This document shows positions 14,601 to 27,700 of a stretch of 64,000 nt of DNA, in pieces. How positions within the stretch are numbered: position 1 is the first letter of the stretch; each line of letters starts with the position of its first letter. The stretch lies in assembly GCA_031213475.1 (NCBI GenBank), contig JARUPZ010000005.1, positions 11,355,260 through 11,419,259 of the forward strand, read 5' to 3'. The notes under the pieces were generated by a model, which saw only the letters and a list, made by a program, of their open reading frames with translations, was not told the origin of the DNA and did no database searches. The position numbers and the translations under genes were made by a program. The DNA is from Nereocystis luetkeana. Taxonomy: Eukaryota; Sar; Phaeophyceae; Laminariales; Laminariaceae.

Positions 14601-17600
14601 GGGAACTAGCATGAACCCACGGGGACAGTCTGGAAACATTCGCATGGAATCTCGCTGACCTCCCATGGAAACCCAGGGGAGGGAAAACTCCCAGAATAAT
14701 CCAACGCGGTCATCGGCAATTCCCACGGTCGTCAGTGGATTCCTGCTGGTGTTCCCACAGATAACCGTCGTGAGGGCGGGACAGATGGACTCCCGTGGTA
14801 ATCCTAAGATATTGCCTCAAACACCAGGTTACTACAGCGGTTTGCTCTGCTCAGGATATATGATGGGCCGGTTCCTCTCTTCGCACTTTTGGGGGATGGT
14901 CTCCGACTGTCACGGGCGCCTGTTCGTGGTGGTCATCGGCTTGGTTTCAACTACGGTAACGTCAGTAGCGTTCGGAGTTTCTACAACCTTCGCATGGGCA
15001 TTTGCCTTCAGGTGAGACAGACACGTATATATCAATTCGTGTGGGGTATGTGTTGAACGGCTCCAGCCGCCGAACTGTCCAGTACATATCATTTTGGGTG
15101 GTTTGGACCGTGGCTGAACAGCACGTACGTTTCATCTCTGAGGCGTTCCACGATAGAGGTTCAGCTTAAACGTTCGGAGGCTCAGATGTAGGTACAATGC
15201 ATAATTCAACGGGGAAAAAATGTGAATAGGACTGGTGCTACACGCATCTCGTAAGTTTACGTGGGGACGGATTTATGCCTAACAGTGTAAAGCACGAACA
15301 ACATACTCATCCTCTATTGGCGCCCGGCAAGGACGCCGTGGTGGTTCAGGATGCGTTTCCCCCAAAATGTGATACCTCTATCGTAAACCGCCTCCCCGAT
15401 ACGACGAGAGTCGTTACACATATACCATGATCTGGTGAACGGCGGAACTTTTACGAGGGCAAGACTGGTTCCTACGGTAAGAGGGCCTCTTCAGTTTTAG
15501 CCACTGCTTTCTAGACCACTCAGGCGAGTGGCTGTGCACCGCACCAAACTCTGGGCCTGACGTTATGTTGGCGCAGGAACATTTATACAATCAGATGATG
15601 GCACAGATCACATAACCATGAAGTTAAAACGCTTAAGCGCAATGTGGTCAGTAGGCCATATTATGGTTGTGTCCGTGGAGTCCCGAGTCTGAGTTTCGAA
15701 TTGGACACCATGAAAATGACTCGATTGTTAACTCGACATCTCAGGTGTTGCGGGAGTAGTGTGAGCCTCAAGAGTTGTGGAGTTGTCTTGGTTAGGAAAC
15801 TGGCTTAGAGGGCATGAGCTCTACACTCGGTCACGAGGATCTTCCTCGTGTGGTCATTTGTTCCCTTGGCATTTCTCTCGTAGTCAACCTCTTCGATGGA
15901 TATGGAACTTCTCGGCATAGATCACGTATTCGCTCCCCACGCCCTTGTCCCTGGTAGTAATATCCCAGTCAACAACCCACGCGTGGCTGATAATTTGTGA
16001 ATATTTCACAGACCTCAAGACAGCTACCCTAGTAACGATCTGTTGCGTCAGATCGCCGTGATCGTACACAACCTGGAAAAACACAGAGGGTATTCCGGCC
16101 GAGCGGGTATTTTACCGCTGCAGGCCAGGATGCGAGACTAAGCGTGGGCGAGGATGGGGGGTGGCGGTCTGGGTTTCGCTATGGCACTAGTCAAGCTGGG
16201 AGAAAGACGGCTTCGGCGGCATTCATGCAAAAACTAAATATGGCCTCGATGTATGGTTGGCTGAATATAGTTGACTCGTTTTGAACACACGTTGCGTACG
16301 TTTTCAACACATGGGAGAAAGGCCGTCTTCTCCAAGAATGTCTGGGTATCACCTTTAACTGTGGTTATGGGTCGACGATCTCACACAACGAAGTACGATG
16401 AAACTTTCAGAGAATTGTATACGAATAGGTGTAAATCGTAGACCACTGCAATACGATGTTTCAAGTCAATATCTCTACGAGTAGGCGCGTTAAGATTTTT
16501 CTATATCGCAGACTGAATATGTGCACGGCAAACCATCGTCAACGAAAGTGAAATATTCGGGTACTGCACGACGAGGTCTGCGCATAATCGATTGCGATGT
16601 AAGAGTATTTTCACAAATCGAAACCATTCTTATTTTTGTGCTTCTTACCATCAATCGCTGTCGTTTCCCAGGTTGCTGATGGGGCTGTTCAACGCCATCA
16701 CGGTAACGTTCAAAACCTTGGTATCTGAAGTGTGCGGCACGGAGCACGAGACCGTGGGCATGGGCGCGCTGACCAGTAAGTACCAGAACGGCGTGGGTTT
16801 GTGGTATGGAGGAGATGTGCTGCTGCTTCTGATGCTGCTGCTGCGGCTGCACGAGAATCGAACCTAATGTCAGAGACTGTAGTGTGCACTCAGATGGCCG
16901 GAACGGGAGAATATGTCGAATTCTGGAACGAATATTCATACTTCGTACACCAGAGCCACCCCACGGTAAGGATTGTACTTTGTGGAATAAAGGTTTCTGA
17001 CCAATTGAGTTCCTTAAGTGACGAACTACCAGTGAGGATGAGGAATTTCGTTTTTTCAAGTACTTTATCGGGTGAGATATTGAGCTCCAAATGTTAGGGG
17101 CCCAGGAAAGTCTGGTACACCCCTGCTGTAGGATCCATCACCAATATGTGGGTATTGAAAGCACACGCTGAGCTCAATCGCTGCCGGCACGAGCCTCTAC
17201 CTGGGCTGTCGCGTCCGGGCATCCCCGTGTCCGGTCGTGGTCTGGATTAATGTCGCGGACAAGGTGTTTTATCCGTCATTGTGCGGTTGTGTAGTTAAAA
17301 CTTATTCAACGGGCCGTTACGCGTCGCGCGCTTATATATGGTTTCCTTCTTTTCTTCCATAACTAAAATAACCACATAACATACGCATTCAGAGTAAGAA
17401 ACTTAAATCGTTAATTGACATACAAATGTAATCCACCCCTACCCGTCTACCGGTATATACTACCTGATATTGATGACGATGATACACGCATGGGTGAGGG
17501 AGCTGGGAAGTTCAGAGATACCCCGTGAGACAACCAGCGTAGATGTTAGAGCCCGTGAGGAAAAATTACAAGTCCTTCTTGCCTCCTTCCTCAATGAATG

Positions 17601-20600
17601 GCCAAAGCAAACCGATGGAAGCAAAAAGGGGCGGGCAAGGTGCCAAACGTCAAACGCACGGGATAGCTAAACACATTTCCCATAGCTCCAAGGTTCCCGG
17701 ACGTCCCCCACAAACAAAGGCCGTTCCAGCTATCCAGAGTACGCCTCCTGTCGAGGATAACACTTGAAGGCAAGCATTATGACGACAAACGAATTCATCC
17801 CGCACCCAGCGCCCCCGCTCCTACAGCCCACTAGACACGACTCGTGCTATTTTGGAAGTAGAACCTTTTGGGCGGACCGCATTATGTCTGAGTGGGCTCT
17901 ACAATCCAATATCGTGGGAACACCAATAGTGTTTGACACCATGATCTAGTAATATGCATATTCATATCTGGTGAAGAGGCTTTGAGGTTGTACCCCGGGT
18001 TGTGCTTCTATCGTTTCCCTAAACAAGGCTTTGGGTGGGATATGCTGCTCCGTGAGGTCAAATGAGGGGCCACAGAGATATGAGCGTACACACCTTTCGT
18101 AGACCCCCCCCCTCCCTATCCCCACTTTACGGCTCATCCTACCGCTCCCTGCTCCGATGCTCGCCACCGGTCTCAAACGGGGCGTGCGGTCAATGGGCAA
18201 GTGGCCAAGGCAGCCGATATTTGAGTACTCTCCACACCCCTGACGCACCCGTCGCCTTCCCTTCATGTTCCCCTACCCTCGTGGTGACGGCGCTCGTATT
18301 TTTAATGTGACACATCTCGACCCTCTCAGTGGCCTGGTCACTAGGAGCGATATTGGGGCCCGGTGTCGGGGGGATATTGGCGCAGCCAGCGTTGCATCAC
18401 CCCGAAACATTTTCGGAGGACGGGATATTTGGAAGGTTTGTTGTTGGTGTTGACATGTAAAACTCGTGCACGTTTCAGGCACTAGTTATCCTGCCTGTTT
18501 TTTTTTTGAAATATATCGGGTTTGTATAGTGGAACACCCATCTATCTCATTAATGCACCTAGGTGTACGGCGCGCCAGACCCTCAATACTACCAACTTTC
18601 GCACCACATGAAGCGTGAGCTGATGGCAACGGTATGGAAACATATGCTGTCTACTTCCAGCACGGGCAGGCATGAGTGACTACGCTTATCCCTCTCGATC
18701 AAAAACCTGAACACTGCGCGAGTTTTTCACGCATGTACTTGATTGTTTATCGCACAGCCCTGAATGAGTAAGTCGTCTCGTTCTGGTGATGGATGTGGAA
18801 ACATATGTGAGTTCAAGTTACGTTCACGGCTATGACTGATCGGTTTGCCAATCAGCGCTGGTTATCGCATATTAGTGACATGGACAATCTGTGAGTTTGA
18901 GTCGAACAGACGCTCGTTGACGATTGGTGAGAAGGAACACATTTTCCGGATAGTAGTACACGTTGACCAACCATTTTCTGGGGGATCGGGCCCACCTGCA
19001 CTGGTATATGGCTAAAATTATTTGCGGTTAAACTATATTGCGGGATTGGTCGCCCTGTTGGTCAAGTCCTATCTGTTTCACTCAATCGGTTTCGGGGTGA
19101 TATACTAGAACTCATGGCAGCAGGAATATTAACACAAAGCGCGTCTTACGATGGACCTCGTACCAGAACAGGTGCAACCTTTCTGCTGCACGTCTCGACA
19201 AAAGTAATACCTTACAAGCATACAACCGCTCACTTTGTGAGGGTAGGTCACCATCAATTATATCCAGCATATGACGTGCTGATAGTTTCCTCCGTAAGAT
19301 GTCGTCGTTGTCTGCGGTGTCAAAACCTCGGTCGACCTTCGTCAAGCTAGCCACCCCCCCTTCCCCGCCAAAACGCTCATCAGGCACCCGTTCCTCTTGT
19401 CTAACCTAGTCGGGGCTGGCTTGGCACTCGTGGCGCTGCCGCTGGTGCTCGTTTTCATTGAGGGCACACAGACTTCGCAAAGTGGTGATTAAAGGTAAGG
19501 GTGTCGACCAAAGCTAGGACAGGGGTGGTCTAGTAGTTTCGTCTAAGAGGGTCAGAACCACGTCGACCGAGAGACTACTTTATTGGCTTTATTGTCTTGA
19601 GCTTCTATATTTCGGTTTATCGCAAATACTCACGACCATGCGGTTGGGTTTGTTACGCTGCGTCAACAAACTATTTCAAGTTGAGTTAGAAATGAAAATC
19701 GGAGTCTTTTGCCCAAGCAGACTAAACGCGTATTGAAATTCGGGGTACCCCCTCGTTAACGTAGCACTAGTCAAACACTGGTGATAGTGTAACGAAACTC
19801 GTAGTAGCTCACATGAGGAATCTTGACCTGCTCTCAAGCGGTTCAGGCAAAGTGTGGCATACCTACACCATAGGGCGCGTCTCCGGATGTCCTTTTTTCT
19901 CCATGGGTATTTCTTCCCCCGACTGGAGGTTCATTAGGCGCTTACTATATCCGCCATCCCCTCCGCGGTAAGGGTCGATAGAGATGGGTACACCCGACCT
20001 TGGCATGGCCGCTTTTGTTTTGCGAGCTCTGTATAAATCATCCGAGCACCAACGCTCCACACGTCCTGTAGATAACATGCGTTCAACACGTTGGGCGGCT
20101 AATAAAAGGTGAACCATAGAAACCACCACAGAGTATATCTAAAATGGAGACCAAGATGTATTACTGTCGGCAGTTCCACCCTCAAGCTTTGGCAACCCGT
20201 GAGCCAAGGTATGTTCCGGCCCACACCCATGACTTCGGCCGCGACTCCGAATACATTTGCACACGTCGTGCAATCAAAGTTACTTTTCTGGAGTAACACA
20301 CCCTCCCTCAGACCAAACCATGATGCACTACAACGTCTGAAACGGTCGCGCCGTTCCACGACAAAATAAACTATATGGCCACCTGCGCTCGGTATAGCCA
20401 CGATGAACTACAGGTTGCTGTTTACTCGCACGAATATAGTGTAGGAAAAACTCTAGTTAACGCTTTTGGTTCTGAGTGAGCGTGATGGGTTCGGGAAAAT
20501 AACGCATATCCCCAGACCATACGCGAGTTCGCGCGAGCCTGTCGCCAACTTTAAACGGAGCACCACGTCAAAACCACTTGACTACTCGAGTGCAACTCAC

Positions 20601-23600
20601 AGGTTAACTGCGGCTGAGTCTCAATGGAATGCAGAACGTTTGTGTTCAGTAATGCCTTCTCGGTGCGTCTCTCTGATATCTGCGCTCCATGAGCAAATAT
20701 CCCATAAACACGCCCCCCGGCTTTTGAAGGATTTCGTTCGCGCCGCCCAGCCACCGATTTTTCGCCCTAGTCACAATTCAAACACTTTGATGAAAAATAT
20801 ATTGAAAACTTATTTACCGCCTGATATTCTCAAAACCGTTGCACGTCGTCTTCTTATGTACCAGGTATACGTGTTGTGGTGTTGTTTATTTTGAATGGTT
20901 TCGTAGTGTCTGCGAAATCTCCTTGGGGGGCGGGCATAACACTTCTATAGTTTTGAATTTTGATCCCTTCGTTTCATCGGGGATTTTCTCTTCATTAACG
21001 CATGGTAATAGTGTTTTTGCCGTACCCGTCGTGTCAAGCACGCTGACATGTCATGGCATGGGCTACTCTGCCAACAGCGTCCCAATGAATTATGTCTCTG
21101 TCGTTTATCTTTACGGTCAAATACTCGGCACGGGCGCTGGGTGTGCTGGAGCTCGACGGGTCGGAAATATCTTTATTGTGAAAAGCACAAACACCTCTGC
21201 CCTGGAATAGCTCATATCGACGAGCGGAAACCAACGTATTCACACAATTCCCCCCGTTAGAGTCTCGCTGTGGGTTTTCTCCATTTCTTTCTCTTAGTAG
21301 TTTGTCGGCGTTACCGGTAGGGTTGGTCTGCCCACCCGGGAGCAGTAGGTCAGCCCGGAAAAATGTCGTTGCTTTCGTTCACCTTGACGATGACGTGCTA
21401 CGAAAGACCTGGCTCGGGCACAGTATTATTTCTTAGCCCAAGGGGGGTATTACACATGATGAAGTACTTGGACAGTCGATGGTCTGCCTTTCTTCCGCAG
21501 GGCATAGAGTGTACTCCTTGGCAATTGCTGCACGGCGGTATGGCGCCTGCCCGCGACTGTTTAGTATGAGATTTTCATGGTTATCCATCACTGATCCTAA
21601 AACGTTTGTGGCAGTCCACAGGGCAACCATCGTTGAGACTTGGGCACGGTAACGGTCCGATCTCTGGTTGACGTCACTGCCGCACTCCTCCGCGCAACTA
21701 AAAGACGAAACATCACAAGCTTTTTATCATGTTTACCCCCCTCTCTATCGTGATTCTACTACGATTGGACCCACGACGTGGATCCATTTCGCATATTATC
21801 CTTAATAATCCCTGATCGGTATATATAGTTGGCAGTTCGCCAACGGATCCCCCGGTGGCAACATGGTTGTCGCATAATGAATACTTCACCTCCGGCGGAC
21901 GCCCGTGATGGCGTTTATATATAGAGCTCCGACTTCCAATAGGTACAGCTTCTGAGCTCTATAGCGTTAACAGCGGACAACCGCTACCGGAGCGGGCGCA
22001 CAAAAACCACAAAATTTCATGACCTGACCCCGTCCCTATCGGTGTGCCCCCGCCCCACGTGCCCCCCGGGTGAAAGATTGAAAACACGGTGTTTAGGCTG
22101 GTACCGTTGGTGGGACAATGACGAAAAGAACGAACACCGCAGTCGCAACATTAACGAGTTCGAGGCAGACCCTGCACCGCGGAAGACCGAGGAGTCCTCG
22201 GTGCAGTTAGAGATGGTCGCCGTCCGCGAACCGTCTTGGATGCAGGTAAACCCGACGCCTGGGTTTGACAACCAAACGGGATCGGGCGAAATAAGCGGAA
22301 GGAGTCTCTGGGGCACCACACCCGAAGATCTCAACAAGCAGGGAAGCTTGTTCGCGCAAGACGAGATCCGCACTCTCCTCATCATCGACGTACTGTTTTC
22401 GGTGCGTTGAAGTTTTTCTTCTTTCCATCTATATGCGTTAGATATGATCGTGTGTTGTTAATAGTCGATACAGAGAGTGGTTTATAGGTAGACGGGAACT
22501 GTTTGAGCAACGACGGAAGTTTCGTTACAAACGGCCTCTTGAACTTGAAAGCGGCTCAACAAAATCAACACGCTTTGCGATGTCAAATCTGGATATTCGA
22601 TGCGGTCCTTGTCTGTGATTCGGGTGCAATTTTCCTCTGTTCTTCACTTATAGGTTAGATATACAGGCCTTCCGTGATGAACCAGATACGTAGTATCACA
22701 TGTAACGAGGCATTGCTGATAGCCAATAGAGACGCTCTCGCTGGTAGCCGAAATATACGCGCTCAGACGTCCAGAGCCGAAAACACGACCAGTAGGAGTT
22801 TGGGGTACGGTCAAGGGGCATCAACAGTTGTAGCAGTATCTGCAGACGACAGCAGACGAAAGGTGTCGCCCAACAACGGCTACCGTGAATCAGCAGCCGC
22901 AATAAGAGTGGTTGAGCCCGAGCTGTAGTTGATTAGCAGTACTAGCAGCAGCGGCAGCAGCAGCAGCAGGTACCACATACCTGACCGTAGCATGGCTGAG
23001 GGTTCTCACTTCCCGACAGATGAGGGCCAGGGGGGGAGGCTCTTGGCACCCAAGAAACCGAGCGCAGCGCAGTCCTCGAAGTTTTGTATGGCAGTGACCG
23101 GGACCGTTTGTTTTGCAGTTGTGATTTGGTGGTGCTGTGTCCTTACCAATACCGATAGCAGGTACCCTCGCCCCTTATCGCATTCGTCTTGTGAGTGCTT
23201 TTCAAAAGTAAATTCCGGATTTTCGCTACCCGAAGGTGTATCAAAGAGCCAGAAGGGTCGGCGGTGTGAATCATGCTGAACGTATACAGCCCCTAAGGAC
23301 GGCCAAAACGTCGCTTGAAAAAACGCGTGGCATGATACCCAATACACGCTGCGGTTGGTGTGCACCCTACCACTTCTTTTGAGGAACACTGCCAGAGAAC
23401 CTTGTCACATCGCGAAACATTTATTTGGTAGTACAATACAATTCGTGTTCCATACCAGGTATACATTTGGTGAAAACGCCCGGTCCGAATTATGATGGCC
23501 ACAAACCTACGCACCCCTATCGAAGCAAGCGTCAGCTATGTGTAGCACGTTCGGTGAACGCTTTACCGTGCAAAACCGAGGAACCAATCAAAACGTTAAA

Positions 23601-24657
23601 ATACGTATGTACCAGGCATAGTTCCTCTGATTGGTTCATGAGTTTCATCGAGCCACGGGATCACTTCAAACCCTGGCAGTTTTGTCGTTGTTTGCTTGTG
23701 AGGATAGCTCTCCCAGGGAGAAGGAACAAACACGTTTGGAGCCACGGTATCCCCTTCTGTGGCAAGCGTCGAGGGAGGTTCCTTTATTTTTGAGCTCAGC
23801 TTATGATCACGATAGCTCACCTCTGAAAGCATGGTATGAGGCGTTTTACTGTAGAGGTTTACCCTCAATACGAAGAGGGGTTCCACGATAGAGGTAGCCC
23901 ATTGTAAACAAATCTCGCTACGAGCCACGACGGCGTCCTTGCCTGTCGCCAGTCGAGGGTGGGTATGTAGCATATGCTCTACACTGTTGAGCAGAATCCG
24001 TACGTAAACGTACGAGATGTATGTAGCATAGGTGGTATCCACATGTTCGTACCCGTTGAGTTCCGCAGTATACGTTGGGGGGGCATCCGAGGCATAGGAA
24101 ATAAAGGTGAAGCGTTATCGTAGGACGCTATTGAGGCTCGTATGTCCCTCCACGGTATAACTAATGCGGAATACCACGGGAAACCACACGAACGCGACTG
24201 ATGCTACTGTTCACACATCTCGAGCGTTTACGCACGCATCATCCCAAACAATCAAGAGCACATGTTACATACCCATACGCGGCCCTGGTGTATCAAGGTC
24301 TTGAATATGAGGCTCCTGTAGAGGTGCGGTGGCAATGGTGATTTTGTTATCGAACATAGATACCTCGTTTGTTGAACGCCTCGTAATATTGAGGTGGAGC
24401 ATTGGGTTCGGAGCACGATACAGGACAAGGAGATCATCAGCTTTTCAATTCCGGAAACTGTCGGTTGGAGGAAGTTCATGAGCGCAACCCGACCAACGTT
24501 TCTATGCGCTTGCTGTACAAATTTTACATCGTGATGAACTATATCCTACAAAGCGTATACGGTCTCTTAATGAGTTCAAGCAGTCGCGAATGTTACAGCC
24601 AACAAGCAAAGAATACACCTGCATCAGTGGGGCTGCTCAAACTGAACATGCTTCTTC

Positions 24658-24754
<97 letters not shown>

Positions 24755-27700
24755 CCTTTCCCTCTCCCTCTCTTACTCGTCCGTACCTTGTTCTCGATCC
24801 GAAGTTCGCGTTCTCCGGGTTCGACGAGGTGTTCACGTTATGGTCGCTCACTACTGTCGGCAAGGGCGGGTTGGATTGGTCTACTGTGCAGATCGGGCAG
24901 GTTTGGACCAACGCTGTCGTCAACATCTCTATGTGTTCCAATTACGGGTAGTACAGCTTTTGATGGAGGCGGACACTTACTATCCTGGAATATGATATAC
25001 TACGCCCTACGCTTCTGCTTCGTATCCAACCGTGTGGCCCGACACAGCAACGGATAGCAAAATTGATCGGCGTGGTGAATATAGTCTTTCCACCGTTGCC
25101 AGACCTGATATAGAAGGTAAGCTCGTGTGTGTGACAATATAAATACCTCTGCTGCCGCCATAGGGTATTCAACAGAAGTATTGGCTTAACCGACCCGCCA
25201 ATTAGAGCATCTCCGCCACACTAAACAACCACAACGCTTGTCCAGAAGAAGTGTCGAGCGTGCAGTCTGCGGGAGATGCACGCCACATGCGCAGAATAAT
25301 GGTACAGTGTGGGGATACCTATTTTGTGTTCTACGTGTGTTCCAGGCATGTGACACAATATCGCCTTTCATGTTGATTTTTTGCCGGTCAACCCCTGCTA
25401 ACCTAAAGCTGAAAATATATGCTGGTACATCATGCTGCAAAAGGGATACTCTTACAGGGAAAACCTTCACCCCTGCGCTAACAGTCAGCCAGCGATGCGC
25501 CGTATCCCGTGAGCAAACCGCCCGCTCAGTGCTCACGATCTGCCTGCACACAAGCGCTTCGCGCGACTCGTACTTTCTGGACTGCTCCAAGCTAAAGGTT
25601 GTGTATTTGATGGTATAGAATAGGCAACCGCTTCTCATGATAAATCATTTGGTACATTATCTTGAAAGACTATTAATAGCGATTTTTTTGCTGAACACGT
25701 CTGGTCCCAATAGTGGTGAGGAACGCCGGCGTCACGAAATTCGTGCTCGGGGCTGAGGTTGCCATACCTTGCGGGGCGCTCCTGACCCCGGAAAACCCGG
25801 TTTTCGTCGCCCGTTTAGTCGGGTTTATATATGTACGGACGCGTCTCATGGATGCGTCTGATACGCTGTAGTTCTATTATCTTCGTCCCGGATGGCGCTG
25901 GTTCGAAGGAACCCCGGCTATGATTGGTAGAGAGCCAGTGGGTATGGGGTTCTACACGGTTTGGAGGTGGCACGGCCAATGGTCGTTGGGCTCGGAGAAT
26001 ACTGGAATGGAATGTATATGCCTATTACGTGAAGACGCATGCTACAGTAGAGGTGCACCATATTTGTTCTAGGCTCCCTACTGGAGGGGCTCCATACCAA
26101 ACCTGAAAGCGGACGTCAGCAAAAATCAATTTTCACGCCGATGGATAACCCCATGGCCGGACTACACAAGAAAGTCGTTAGACCTATGCCAATGGAAACG
26201 CGAAGTTCAAAAGTTTTTTTTTCAAATATATCGCTTTAAAAAAAAAGCCGAAAAATTTCTCGTACCGCCGCTGTGGGGAAAAAAAAATAAAATGTTTGAT
26301 CATGTCTTTTTGTTTCCCCAACGGCTGCAGGCGGCGCAATAAGTGTTTTTCTGGTCGCAAATTGTCAACACGGTGATCGAAACCAGCTCGTGCGACGATC
26401 GACGCTCGATCACGACATAGACTCAGCCCACGGCCAACCCACTCGGTATCTAGCAAGCCCAACGAATATAGATGACGGCCTCGAAGATGTCAGGTGGATC
26501 CATGGTCTAGGGGGCGAGAGCTTGCCGGCGGCGTCCTACGGTATCCCCCCAAACCTGAAAAAAAGTCTAGGTTTAGCCATTCGAGACAGATGGAGAAGTT
26601 TTGTCTTCTGTTTTGTGCAAACCAGCGGCCAAATGTTTTTTTATCACACGCCTGGTCAGCTCCCGCCACATGACACCGGCCATGTTGTGAAGACGGTGAC
26701 CCTAGGGTGGGTCGGAGCCCCTAACGAGCGCACTCTGTTCAGAATTCATGACGCAATCGTTGGTTTTGTTGATCGATGTCTGTCGAGGACTCCGAATCTC
26801 GCCGCTTCGAACCAAAGATCAGCCTGAGTTTTTCTCAAGCCGATGTTGGCCCAACATCGGCCCCAGATTTGCTTTTTTTGGGCTTTTCCAAAAGTTAGGA
26901 ACTTTTTGTTTATTTTACCTGGCCAATAGGAAGCGTGTTCTGAATTTGGTTGGCGGGTGTCTTTGACATTCAAACTTTTGATTGCAACATCAACATCGCT
27001 GTACTATTAGCATAGGTCTTAGCCGATAAAAAAATGTCATTCCAAAAATGTTCGGGAAAGGTGTCCCGTCATTCAGAAACCGTATCAGCGGAAACATGAT
27101 ACACCGGTGTATCGTAGAACGCGTCTCATTTCCGTAGGCACTGCACAAAATGGGAACGGCATGACGGGGGGGGGAGGACAAAATAGTGCAACATCCGATC
27201 CCCAACATTTGTTAACGTGGGGCTTTACGGCCGTGCCAAACCGTCACAAAACGAGGTGCCACATAGTTGTAGTAAGGCTGTAGATACCGCTTCCCATTTA
27301 TAGCGAATATAAATGTATTACGATGCGAATGACGACGATCTTGATGAGCATCAACACGATAGCGGTAATGACGATGATGACGCACTTCACGGAAATATAA
27401 GTGTACCATCCCGTTCCCGAGGTTCCCCACTTCTGGAGCTCTATAGTAAACGTAAGCAGCAAAACATTGGACTTAGGCAGAATTCAAAGTACCGCTGGAT
27501 GAATAATTCCATGTCTAGGGCAAACCAAAGTATGTTTTTGCAGCAACAAGGACCGTTTCGAACTGCGACGGTTTTAGGTTTAGGAGACTCGTCTTTCAGA
27601 AACAAATTGAGCCAAAATGAGTTTCTTCTATTGCACCACGCTTCAACGACAGAGTGCCAATGGGCGCCGCACGTTCCCCATATGTGTCCCCTCATAGCCG

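Larger units (their letters stand above)
2605..14827 (+). other. Intron 1, 12.2 kb, transposon-rich
   Basis: The intron opens GTGAGG and closes ACACCAG. It holds the LINE remnant (4,480-6,690, minus), the paired repeats R1 and R2, a nested MITE, a SINE, a weak 176-codon open frame (10,470-11,000), a CCATGG-rich tract with telomere-like repeats (12,730-13,100) and a CCCRTGG-rich tract (14,160-14,827). Nothing recognisable was seen at 2,605-4,480, 11,000-12,730 or 13,100-14,160 apart from short A/T runs. Confidence 0.7.
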
